Positions 1 through 6,845 of a stretch of DNA of 33,143 nt are shown piece after piece; position 1 is the stretch's first letter, and each line of letters opens with the position of its first letter. The DNA comes from CBFGWV01 sp965652545 (GTDB lineage: Bacteria > Pseudomonadota > Gammaproteobacteria > Competibacterales > Competibacteraceae): positions 1 through 33,143 of the forward strand of contig CBFGWV010000025.1 of assembly GCA_965652545.1 (NCBI GenBank), written 5' to 3'. Below the pieces are notes generated by a model. That model did no database searches and was not told where the DNA came from. It saw nothing but the letters and a program-made list of their open reading frames with translations. Both the position numbers and the translations under genes were made by a program.

Positions 1-489
1 GACCCGTTCGGCTCGCTGTCGCCGCGCATGACCGCGGGGGAGATCGTCACCGAAGGCCTGCTGGTGCACGAGCCGCAGCTCAGCCGACGCGACCGCGACC
101 GGCGCGCGGCCGAGGCGTTCGAGGAGGTGTCGCTCGACCCGGCCTGGCGCAACCGCTTTCCGCATGAGTTTTCGGGCGGTCAGCGGCAGCGGATCGCCAT
201 CGCCCGGGCGATCATCCTCAAACCGCGTCTGGTGGTGTTGGATGAGCCGACCTCGGCACTCGACCGCTCCGTCCAGCGAAGTATCGTCGAACTACTGCGC
301 CAGCTGCAGAGCGATCATGACCTCGCCTACATCTTCATCAGCCACGATCTGGCTGTCGTGCGGGCGCTGTCCGACCGCGTGATTGTCATGAAAGCCGGGC
401 AGGTGGTGGAACAGGGCAGTGTCCAGGCCTTGTTCGAGGCGCCGCGGGAGGCCTATACCCGCGAGCTCATCGATGCGGCGTTTCTTTAG
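1..489 (+). CDS. Oligopeptide/microcin C-type ABC transporter ATP-binding protein, C-terminal part
   Basis: The frame is open from the first base, so this is the last 162 residues of a longer protein; the Walker A motif lies outside the window. Visible are the ABC signature FSGGQRQR (about residues 57-64), Walker B LVVLDEP followed by a TSALD D-loop (about 77-88), and the switch histidine in FISHDL (about 115). The opening DPFGSLSPR, just after where a Q-loop would sit, is typical of the Opp/Dpp ATPase family and resembles the second ATPase half of YejF, which energises uptake of peptides and microcin C at the inner membrane. Without the upstream permeases the substrate cannot be fixed. Family assignment is secure; the YejF identity is a probable inference. 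Confidence 0.88.
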   Translation, partial: DPFGSLSPRMTAGEIVTEGLLVHEPQLSRRDRDRRAAEAFEEVSLDPAWRNRFPHEFSGGQRQRIAIARAIILKPRLVVLDEPTSALDRSVQRSIVELLRQLQSDHDLAYIFISHDLAVVRALSDRVIVMKAGQVVEQGSVQALFEAPREAYTRELIDAAFL

Positions 490-587
490 GGGGCGGGGTC
501 CACGCGCTGTACAACGCTCATCACCTGCGCGAGTTGCGCTTTATCGGCGAAACCTATTACCAGGGCTGGGCCGAGGATATGCGCGTC
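490..587 (+). other. Coding-like gap between ABC ATPase and vapC, possible gene remnant
   Basis: Between the ABC ATPase stop and the vapC stop one forward frame stays open. Its translation contains RFIGETYYQGWAEDMR, which looks protein-like, and it has no obvious start. It then runs antisense into the lower-G+C vapC gene. It could be the first part of a gene interrupted when the vapBC block arrived, or chance. I do not recognise the family. Confidence 0.2.
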
Positions 588-989
588 TTAGTCCTCTACC
601 ATCGCGGAGCGCAAACCGAGGTGCATGACGAATGGATCGAAGTCCCTATCACTGTAGAGCAAGGCAAAATCGTTCTCAATGCAGCATGTTGCAATGATCG
701 TGTCGATTGTCTTTCTAATCGTGACGCCTTGTGCTCTCAGTGCTCTGTAGTTCTTGGCTGCCTGCAGCGCAATTTCTTTGCCGCCTAAGTCAACGACATT
801 CAGTGCCGTGAGCAGCTTTCTTGCCTTGTTGAAGTGCTTCTCACTTGTGAAACCCTGAAGCACTTCTGTCAATATCAGATCGCCAATGGCCAGCGGCTCG
901 CTACCCAGTAAGGCATCCAATCGCTCGGTTTGTGGTGTCGTTACTCCTCGGAAAAAGTCGATCCAGACGCTAGAATCGACCACAATCAC
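588..989 (-). CDS. vapC: VapC-type PIN-domain ribonuclease toxin
   Basis: This 133-residue protein is a single PIN domain, a metal-dependent RNase that acts as the toxin of a type II toxin-antitoxin pair. The acidic residues expected for the active site are visible: D5 in MIVVDSSVW, E42 in LTEVLQG, D96 in TIDTIIA and D114 in YSDRDFD. The start is GTG and overlaps the stop of vapB by four bases (GTGA), which implies translational coupling. Base composition is lower in G+C than the flanking genes, consistent with acquisition by transfer. Targets of VapC enzymes are usually tRNA or rRNA, but nothing here specifies which. Confidence 0.92.
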   Translation of the reverse strand: MIVVDSSVWIDFFRGVTTPQTERLDALLGSEPLAIGDLILTEVLQGFTSEKHFNKARKLLTALNVVDLGGKEIALQAAKNYRALRAQGVTIRKTIDTIIATCCIENDFALLYSDRDFDPFVMHLGLRSAMVED

Positions 990-1180
990 TTGTCAGATCT
1001 CATCGCGTGCAGATCGCCCTCCCATTGCAATTTTCCCTTGAGGCGACGAATTTCCTCTTGCTGCCGCAACCTCAGCAGTGTACGGAGCCCGAGCTCGACC
1101 GCTTCCTTTTTGGTTTTTAGCCCAGTAAGCCTAAGTGCCTCGCTCATCAACTTGTCGTCAATCTCGATGTTTGTGCGCAT
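986..1180 (-). CDS. vapB: VapB-type antitoxin
   Basis: This 64-residue protein lies directly upstream of the PIN toxin and overlaps it by four bases. The N-terminus MRTNIEIDDKLMSEALRLTG followed by a TKKEAVELGL helix is the usual DNA-binding (ribbon-helix-helix) segment of VapB antitoxins. The C-terminal part is charged (RLRQQEEIRRLKGK, then WEGDL), as expected for the toxin-wrapping tail. An in-frame ATG 12 bases further upstream (1192) is possible, but the family normally starts MRTN or MRTT. The protein should neutralise VapC and repress its own promoter through the inverted repeats just upstream. Confidence 0.9.
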   Translation of the reverse strand: MRTNIEIDDKLMSEALRLTGLKTKKEAVELGLRTLLRLRQQEEIRRLKGKLQWEGDLHAMRSDK

Positions 1181-1220
1181 GATGTGTACCAATTAAAAAA
1201 ACTATACACATCATAGTTTT
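1179..1220. promoter_or_regulatory. Nested inverted repeats at the vapB start, probable autoregulatory operator
   Basis: Two perfect inverted repeats interlock. AAAACTAT (1198-1205) pairs with ATAGTTTT (1213-1220). ATGATGTGTA (1179-1188, covering the vapB start) pairs with TACACATCAT (1205-1214). The second overlaps the probable -10 box. This is the expected place for VapBC complex binding. Confidence 0.6.
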
Positions 1221-1238
1221 CTCGAAGCGCTACAACAA
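1210..1238 (-). promoter_or_regulatory. vapBC sigma-70-type promoter
   Basis: On the minus strand, TTGTTG (1238-1233) is followed after exactly 17 bases by TATGAT (1215-1210), five of six matches to the -10 consensus. It lies 30 bases from the vapB start and inside the nested inverted repeats. Confidence 0.55.
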
Positions 1239-1256
1239 GGTCCGGGCGCCAGTTGG

Positions 1257-3893
1257 TCAAAGATCCAGACGTACCCGCATGATCGAGGGATCGTCGACAT
1301 CGGGTGTGACGGTGAAGCCCAGCTTGCGGTTCAGGCGTAGCATGTTGTCGTTCTCCCGCAGCACGTCGCCGAACAGCTGCTTTACTCCACGCTCGCGCGC
1401 GTAGTCGATGATGCGTTGCATCAGCAGCGTACCCAGGCCACGACCGGCCATGGCCCGGTCGACGATGATGGCGTACTCGCCGCGATCCAGTGCCGGGAGC
1501 ACGCTCATGCGGGCGACCGCATGGATGTCCGTCGTGCCGGGCAGGCCCGGATCGGCGATGGCAAAAGCCATTTCGCGGTCGTAGTCCAGTTGGGTGAGGC
1601 GTGCGGCCATGGCGTGCGAGAGCTCGCGTATGGGCTGGAAGAAGCGCAGCCGCAGGTCCTCCAGCGGCATGCGGCGGACCATGGCCTGCAGAGCCGGCTC
1701 GTCCTCGGGAACGATCGGTCGCAGCAGCACGGCGCGGCCATCGGCCAGGCACATGGCGGACTCCAGTTCCTTGGGATAGGGCCGAATGGCCAGTCGCCGG
1801 CCGGCGTCGCCGGGGGCGGCCCGGGCGAGGGTCACCCGGCCGTTGATCGCCAGCACGCCGTCGTCGCCCAGCCATACCGGGTCGAGATCAACCGCCGACA
1901 CCTCGGCGAAGTCGATGACCAATTGCGCCAGCTTGATCAATGTCAGCGCCAGATCGTCCATGGCCGCCGGGCGGCCGGGGCTGGCGGCGACCAGCCGTGC
2001 GATGCGTGTGCGGTCGATCAGCTCCATGGCCAGGCGCATGTTCAGTGGCGGCAGGGCGAAAGCATGATCGGCAATGGCCTCGGCATCCATACCGCCATGG
2101 CCAAAGCGGATGACCGGCCCGAAGCCCTCACTCAACTGCATGCCCAGTGCCAGTTCGTAGGCCTGCCCCCGTGTTCGCACCGGCTGCACGACGAAGCCGG
2201 TCAGTTGCGCCTGCGGGGCAAGCTGGCCGACACGCGCGAGCATGGCCACAGCAGCCTCGCGGACCGCGTCGGCGCCCACTAGTCCGACCCGGGTTGCGCC
2301 GAAATCGGCGCGGCGGGGGATATCCGGTGAGAGCAGCTTGAGTGCGACCGGCTCGCCCAGGCGCTCGGCGGCATCGGCCGCCTCATCCGGCGTCCGCGCC
2401 GGTATGGCCGTCAGCACATCGATGCCGTAGGCGGTCAGCAGCGCACGGGCGTCGGTGATTGTCATCGGGCCTTCGCCACGCTCCAGTGCGCCGGCGATGA
2501 TTGCCCGTGCACGGTCAGTGTCGGGGGCAAAGGCCTCGGGCAGCGACGGCGGGGTCGCCATGAGCAATTCGAGATTGACGGAGTACTGGGCGATGCGCGT
2601 AAACACCCGCGCCGCGTCATTGGGGCTGGCATAGGTTGCAAGCCCCGCATCCGACAGCACTTGGCGGGCGCGAATGACACTGTCGCCGCCCACCCAACTG
2701 GTCAGCACCAGCCGTCGTGCGCTGCGCGCGACATCCGCAACGGCCTGGGCCGCCGCGGTATCGCTGTCGCTGCCGGTGGTCGCGTGGGCGACCAGGACGG
2801 CATCCACCCCCGGCGTGTCCAGCAGGCTGTGCAATGCTTCGCGGTAGCGCTCCGGCAGGGCGTAGTCACCCAGGTCGAGCGGGTTGCCCGCTCCGCAATG
2901 ACTGGGTGTCAGTGTCCGCAAGTGGACCTGCAAGGTCTCATCGAACTGCGCCAGTTCCCCGCCGTGCAGCCGCAGCGACTCGGCCGCCATCAGGCCGACG
3001 GTCCGGCTGTTGCCCATGATGGCCAGCCGCCGGCCGTAGACCGGCTTGACCGTCGCGAGCGTCTCCGCGGCGGCCAGAAGCTGCTCCAGGGTGCGAACGC
3101 GCAGGACACCGGCACGGCGGAAGGCTGCATCGTAGATTGCATCCTCGGTGCTTGCGGGGTCATGCACGTACGGCTTGAGCACCACCACCGGTTTGATCCG
3201 CGCGGCAATGCGCGCAGCGGACATGAATTTGCGCGGCTTGTGAATGCGATTGACATGCAAGAGGATTGCGCGGGTCCGGCCGTCCAGGGCCAGATAGTCG
3301 AGCAGATCGCTGGAGTCGACATCCAGGCGCTGGCCCATGGCGATGGCGTGGGAGATGCCGATCTGGCGCGAGTCCGCCCAATCGAGCAGGGCACGCACCA
3401 CCGCCGCGGACTGAGCCAGCACGGCGACATGGCCGGTCGGCGGCATCCGTGGCGACAGGCTGACGTTCAGGCCACTGCCCGGCACCATGAAGCCGAAGCC
3501 ATCCGGGCCGAGCAGACGCAGCCCGTTCGCCCCCGCGGCCGCGATGATCCGGGAGATGAGCGCCCCATCCTCGTGTGGGTCCAGAGCCGGCTCGCCCACC
3601 AGCGCGACAGCTTTGCAGCCTTGCTGGCCGAGTGTGTCGATCAGCGCAGGCAACCGCACCCAGGGCGGCGTGACGATTGCCAGTTGTGGGCTCTGGGGCA
3701 GATCCTCCAGCCGTGGGTAGGTCAGGAGTCCGGACAAGGTACGTACGCCATCGCATACCGGCAGGACGGCGCCAGCAGGCTCCCCCAGGACAAGATGCCG
3801 GACGAGACGGGCGATCAAGTGCTGATCGGCGCCTTGACCGACTACCGCGATGGTGCTGGGATTGAACAGTTCCTTCAAATGGCGTGTGGACAT
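1257..3893 (-). CDS. Bifunctional acyl-CoA synthetase-like / GNAT protein lysine acetyltransferase (PatZ/YfiQ type)
   Basis: At 878 residues the protein matches PatZ (YfiQ/Pka) of E. coli in length and order. A CoA-binding Rossmann domain (about 8-140, starting PSTIAVVGQG) and succinyl-CoA-ligase-like domains (about 150-440) come first. An ATP-grasp region follows (about 480-690). A C-terminal GNAT domain (about 715-878) carries the acetyl-CoA-binding motif GRGLGTLLMQ. Family members acetylate lysines of metabolic enzymes such as acetyl-CoA synthetase, and the ADP-forming synthetase part is usually regulatory rather than catalytic. It is transcribed away from the HTH regulator, with 34 bases between the start codons if the regulator begins at 3928. 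No terminator is visible before the vapBC promoter. Confidence 0.9.
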   Translation of the reverse strand: MSTRHLKELFNPSTIAVVGQGADQHLIARLVRHLVLGEPAGAVLPVCDGVRTLSGLLTYPRLEDLPQSPQLAIVTPPWVRLPALIDTLGQQGCKAVALVGEPALDPHEDGALISRIIAAAGANGLRLLGPDGFGFMVPGSGLNVSLSPRMPPTGHVAVLAQSAAVVRALLDWADSRQIGISHAIAMGQRLDVDSSDLLDYLALDGRTRAILLHVNRIHKPRKFMSAARIAARIKPVVVLKPYVHDPASTEDAIYDAAFRRAGVLRVRTLEQLLAAAETLATVKPVYGRRLAIMGNSRTVGLMAAESLRLHGGELAQFDETLQVHLRTLTPSHCGAGNPLDLGDYALPERYREALHSLLDTPGVDAVLVAHATTGSDSDTAAAQAVADVARSARRLVLTSWVGGDSVIRARQVLSDAGLATYASPNDAARVFTRIAQYSVNLELLMATPPSLPEAFAPDTDRARAIIAGALERGEGPMTITDARALLTAYGIDVLTAIPARTPDEAADAAERLGEPVALKLLSPDIPRRADFGATRVGLVGADAVREAAVAMLARVGQLAPQAQLTGFVVQPVRTRGQAYELALGMQLSEGFGPVIRFGHGGMDAEAIADHAFALPPLNMRLAMELIDRTRIARLVAASPGRPAAMDDLALTLIKLAQLVIDFAEVSAVDLDPVWLGDDGVLAINGRVTLARAAPGDAGRRLAIRPYPKELESAMCLADGRAVLLRPIVPEDEPALQAMVRRMPLEDLRLRFFQPIRELSHAMAARLTQLDYDREMAFAIADPGLPGTTDIHAVARMSVLPALDRGEYAIIVDRAMAGRGLGTLLMQRIIDYARERGVKQLFGDVLRENDNMLRLNRKLGFTVTPDVDDPSIMRVRLDL

Positions 3894-3927
3894 TGCCGAC
3901 TCTCTATCCCGACCCGACGATTACCGC

Positions 3928-4818
3928 ATGCACGAGATGATGACGACTAAGGAAGTCGCCGACTACCTTCGATTGAAGGAGCGCAAGATCTACGATCTGG
4001 TGTCCAGCGGCGACATCCCGTGTACCCGGGTGACCGGCAAGTGGCTGTTTCCACGTCGCTTGATCGATGACTGGATTCTGCACAACACTGACTTCGGCCC
4101 CGGCGCGGCGCTGCCGGCGGCCCGCCCGCGGCAGATCGGCGGCAGCCACGACCCCTTGCTCGAGTGGGCGGCGCGGGAGTCGGGCAGCGGCTTAGGCCTG
4201 CTGTGCGATGGCAGCCTGGACGGCCTTGCCCGGCTGGCCGCAGGTGAGGTGATGGCCGCGGGCGTGCACTTGTGCGAGAGCGAAGGCGATTACAATACGG
4301 CAGCGGTACGCGAATACCTTCCCATGCACCCGGTGGTATCCATCGAATGGGCCAGACGACGGCAGGGGCTGCTGCTGGCCCCCGGCAACCCCCGTGGTGT
4401 GCGCAACCTGGACGATGCGGTCAATGCCGGGCTCACTTGGGTAGACCGGCAGCCGACCTCCGGCGCCCATCGGCTCCTGCGGCGGGTGCTCGCCGATAAT
4501 GGCTACGACAGCGCCGGGCTGCCGGTCGCCGATGCCATCGCGCGGACGGAGACGGATCTGGCTCTAGCGGTGCAGAGCGGGGAGGGTGACGTCGGCCTGG
4601 GCCTGGAGGCGGTTGCGCACCAGCAAGGCCTGCATTTCCTGCCCTTGACGGAGGAGCGTTACGATTTGGTGCTGTTTCGCCGAGACTTCTTCGAACCGCC
4701 CTGGCAGCGGTTGATGACGTTCGTGTCTGATGGCCGGTTCCGGCGGCGCGCGCAGGGGCTGGCGGGGTATGACATCAGCCGGCTTGGAGAGGTGCATTAC
4801 AACGCAGCCTTCGGCTGA
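3928..4818 (+). CDS. HTH (excisionase-type) regulator fused to a periplasmic-binding-like domain
   Basis: The N-terminus (about residues 3-52, MTTKEVADYLRLKERKIYDLV and onward to KWLFPRRLIDDWI) is an excisionase/MerR-like winged helix. Residues about 70-296 form a PBP-like ligand-binding domain, with features such as GLLLAPGNPRGV and GEGDVGLGLEAVAHQQG. This fusion is known from molybdate/tungstate regulators and is often linked to TupABC or ModABC transporters, so sensing of the oxyanion or a cofactor product is likely. The next gene is a TupA-like protein in convergent orientation, which supports the idea. The open frame extends upstream to 3850 but would overlap the divergent acetyltransferase; ATG 3928, 3937 or 3940 are the plausible starts, none with a strong ribosome-binding site. 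Confidence 0.8.
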   Translation: MHEMMTTKEVADYLRLKERKIYDLVSSGDIPCTRVTGKWLFPRRLIDDWILHNTDFGPGAALPAARPRQIGGSHDPLLEWAARESGSGLGLLCDGSLDGLARLAAGEVMAAGVHLCESEGDYNTAAVREYLPMHPVVSIEWARRRQGLLLAPGNPRGVRNLDDAVNAGLTWVDRQPTSGAHRLLRRVLADNGYDSAGLPVADAIARTETDLALAVQSGEGDVGLGLEAVAHQQGLHFLPLTEERYDLVLFRRDFFEPPWQRLMTFVSDGRFRRRAQGLAGYDISRLGEVHYNAAFG

Positions 4819-4851
4819 GGGCGTGTTCGGCCACGCTTCAGCAGCAGATAG

Positions 4852-5012
4852 GTAGGATGGGTGGAGCGCACGCGATACCCATCAGCCGCTGATCACCGAA
4901 GCCACCTGAGTGCCGAGAAGCGGCGTATCACCCGATCCAACGGCACCCTGCCCAGAGCGCTATCGCTCCGGCGTCGAACCGATGGGTATCGCGTGCGCTC
5001 CACCCATCCTAC
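4852..5012. repeat. Facing pair of 32-bp palindromic repeat units (copy A)
   Basis: The left unit (4852-4883, starting GTAGGATGGGTGGAGCGC) and right unit (4981-5012, ending CCACCCATCCTAC) are exact reverse complements over 32 bases, separated by 97 bases. The pair lies between two convergent genes. Units of this type (TAGGATGGGT...GATACCCATC) are widespread in gammaproteobacterial intergenic DNA. The pair could fold into a large transcript hairpin and act on 3' ends, but it has no T-tract. Confidence 0.9.
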
Positions 5013-5039
5013 AGGTGCCTGGGTTCGGGTTTCACGCCT

Positions 5040-5879
5040 TTAGGGTGCGCTCGGAAAGAACAGCGGTTGTCCATCCACGGTGAAGTCGGCGATGGCCGTT
5101 TGGCCTTCGGCGCTTACCAGCCAGTCGATGAACGCTTGTCCCTCGTCCGCCTTGACGTGCGGGAATCTCTCGGGGTTGACGAGTATCACGCCGTACGGGT
5201 TGAACAGTCGCGGATCACCCTCGACGACAACGACCAAGTCGCCTTTGTTCTGAAAACTTGCCCAGGTGCCCCGATCGCTCAAGGCATAACCCGGCATGCC
5301 GGCGGCGGTGGTCAATGTGGCACCCATGCCGGCACCGGCCTCCAGGTACCAACTACCGCTGGCGGCGGCGACGTCCACGCCAGCGGCTTTCCAGAGGCCC
5401 AGTTCGGCTTTGTGGGTACCGCTATCGTCACCGCGTGATACGAACGTCGCGCCGGCGTCTGCAATGGCGGCGAAGGCAGCCGCGGCATCCTTGCCGCCGG
5501 CGACGCCCGCCGGGTCTGCTTTGGGGCCGACCACGACGAAATCGTTGTACATCACATCGTAACGTTCGACCCCGAAGCCTTCGGAAACGAACGCATCTTC
5601 ACTCGGCCGGTGATGTACGAACAGTACATCCGCATCGCCGCGTTCGGCGGTCTTGATCGCCTGGCCGGTACCGAGCGCGACCACTCGGACATCGATGCCT
5701 GTTTTCGCGGTGAATATGGGGAGAATGTGCCCGAAGAGCCCCGAGTTCTCTGTGGACGTGGTGGATGCCACGATGATGTAGGGCTTGTCGTCCGCCCATG
5801 ACGACATCGGCGCAAGCGCCAGACCAATGAGCAACGTGAGTGCTGCGCGCCACAGGCGCGTCGGAAATCGTGTGGGCAT
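5040..5879 (-). CDS. TupA-like tungstate ABC transporter substrate-binding protein
   Basis: This 279-residue exported protein begins MPTRFPTRLWRAALTLLIGL, a signal peptide likely cleaved after SSWA (about residue 29). The mature part opens YIIVASTTSTENSGLF. The TTSTENSG segment and the later SRGDDSGTHKAELGLW segment are the oxyanion-binding signatures of TupA proteins, and GYALSDRGTW is also typical. TupA delivers tungstate to the TupB permease and TupC ATPase; neither is in the window, so it may work with a transporter elsewhere. The start at 5879 was chosen because it gives the signal peptide and has AGGAAG just upstream; the frame is open upstream to 6074 but the extra residues look non-coding. 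Confidence 0.87.
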   Translation of the reverse strand: MPTRFPTRLWRAALTLLIGLALAPMSSWADDKPYIIVASTTSTENSGLFGHILPIFTAKTGIDVRVVALGTGQAIKTAERGDADVLFVHHRPSEDAFVSEGFGVERYDVMYNDFVVVGPKADPAGVAGGKDAAAAFAAIADAGATFVSRGDDSGTHKAELGLWKAAGVDVAAASGSWYLEAGAGMGATLTTAAGMPGYALSDRGTWASFQNKGDLVVVVEGDPRLFNPYGVILVNPERFPHVKADEGQAFIDWLVSAEGQTAIADFTVDGQPLFFPSAP

Positions 5880-6101
5880 GATCTTCTTCCTGCTGCTGAG
5901 ATTAGCTTGTGCAATTTTTAGCAGGAACATGCAAAAACATCCATCCAAAGCAAGCCTGGTACTAAACAGATCCGAACATACAGTAACGACGTGCGGATTC
6001 TGCTCTGAGAAACGGTTGCCACATTGCGGAACGTCGTCGCATACTGTCGCAGCGCAGCATGAGCTGCACCTCATTCACTTTGATACCGAAGATCAGACAC
6101 G

Positions 6102-6362
6102 ATGACTAATCAGCAACTGGACAACACCATCCTCGACGTCCTCGGCCGGATTACGCCGGACGCCCGCCGCCTGGTCATCGACCCGGACAGCGACCTCATC
6201 CCGCAGCTTCATCTCAGCGCCGAGGAGATCAGGGATTTCCAAGCAAAGCTTGAGAAAGAGGTAGGGGTGACCATTGCCGACAACGAGCGCGATGGTCTCA
6301 ACACGATCGGGGAATACCGTGACTACCTGCGCGGATGCCTGGACGACCAGCTGACGGCCTGA
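6102..6362 (+). CDS. Acyl-carrier-protein-like small protein with degenerate attachment motif
   Basis: This 86-residue acidic protein has ACP-like length and helix pattern: helix 1 (about 4-17), a loop, then SDLIPQLHLSAEEIRDFQAKLEKEVGVTIAD, which lines up with the helix 2 region of ACPs ([24 protein letters not shown]). At the attachment site the canonical Asp-Ser-Leu reads Leu38-Ser39-Ala40, so the serine may be kept but its recognition context is lost. The C-terminus TIGEYRDYL matches the ACP helix 4 pattern. No fatty acid or polyketide enzyme is adjacent. It may be a non-phosphopantetheinylated ACP relative. The ATG lies 222 bases from the divergent tupA-like start. Confidence 0.6.
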   Translation: MTNQQLDNTILDVLGRITPDARRLVIDPDSDLIPQLHLSAEEIRDFQAKLEKEVGVTIADNERDGLNTIGEYRDYLRGCLDDQLTA

Positions 6363-6410
6363 TCGTGGATGAGAAGGTTACAGGAGCGCGGCGTCGTTCT
6401 GACGGCGCAC

Positions 6411-6442
6411 GATGGGTATCGCTGACGCTCAACCTATCCTAC
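6411..6442. repeat. Single unit of the 32-bp palindromic repeat (copy B)
   Basis: GATGGGTATCGCTGACGCTC followed by AACCTATCCTAC matches the right-hand unit of copies A and C with a few changes. No facing partner was found nearby. It again lies between convergent genes. Confidence 0.8.
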
Positions 6443-6479
6443 ATCTCTCTGAATCTGGGCCCAGGCACCCGTAGGAGCG

Positions 6480-6498
6480 CACCATCCGTGTGATGGTG
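6480..6498. other. Small hairpin between convergent genes
   Basis: CACCATC (6480-6486) and GATGGTG (6492-6498) can form a 7-bp stem with a five-base loop, just before the end of the membrane protein gene. There is no T-tract, so a terminator role is unproven. Confidence 0.25.
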
Positions 6499-6503
6499 GG
6501 TGA

Positions 6504-6845
6504 CTACATCCCGCGCTCGTCGGACAACCGCAACATCCCTCGCGCAATGCGGTAGATGAACCACAAGGTGGCAAGACCCAGAATCAGGTAGCCGATGAGG
6601 ATGAGGGTGGTGATGCCGCCGATGATCACCCACAGCAACCAGAACCAGAATGTGCGGATCTGCCAGCGGAAGTGGCTGGCGTAGATCGTGCCGGCCACGT
6701 CATCGAGCTTCAAGTAGTTGATGACCATGGCGATGAACACCAGGATCGGCAGGATCACGCCGCCGGCCTGGAGGGCGTAGACGAGCATGGTGAGGTTCTT
6801 GATCCGCTGCGCATCCTGCGTTGGACGGTGGTCGATATCGTTCAT
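6504..6845 (-). CDS. Small integral membrane protein, DUF4870-like
   Basis: This 113-residue protein begins MNDIDHRPTQDAQRIKNLTM and has three hydrophobic stretches (about 19-45, 64-80 and 81-98) ending in LATLWFIYRIARGMLRLSDE. The pattern and the conserved-looking FIYRIARG end resemble small DUF4870-type inner membrane proteins of unknown function. The start ATG overlaps the stop of the CoA-transferase gene by four bases (ATGA), so the two are probably translated from one message. The open frame continues upstream inside the CoA-transferase gene, but that part is a shadow. Confidence 0.72.
   Translation of the reverse strand: MNDIDHRPTQDAQRIKNLTMLVYALQAGGVILPILVFIAMVINYLKLDDVAGTIYASHFRWQIRTFWFWLLWVIIGGITTLILIGYLILGLATLWFIYRIARGMLRLSDERGM

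Noticed and set aside
2661..3950. 429-residue forward open frame opposite the acetyltransferase
   Set aside because: It lies antisense to a clear PatZ-type gene and its translation has no family resemblance; long antisense frames are common at high G+C.
4852..5012. Repeats considered as a CRISPR array
   Set aside because: There are only two units, in inverted orientation with one 97-base gap, and no cas genes.
5031..5050. GGTTCGGG stretch considered as a tRNA T-arm
   Set aside because: No surrounding cloverleaf or acceptor stem is present.
5880..6074. N-terminal extension of the TupA-like protein to 6074
   Set aside because: The added residues are cysteine-rich and unlike any leader, whereas the start at 5879 gives a normal signal peptide and ribosome-binding site.
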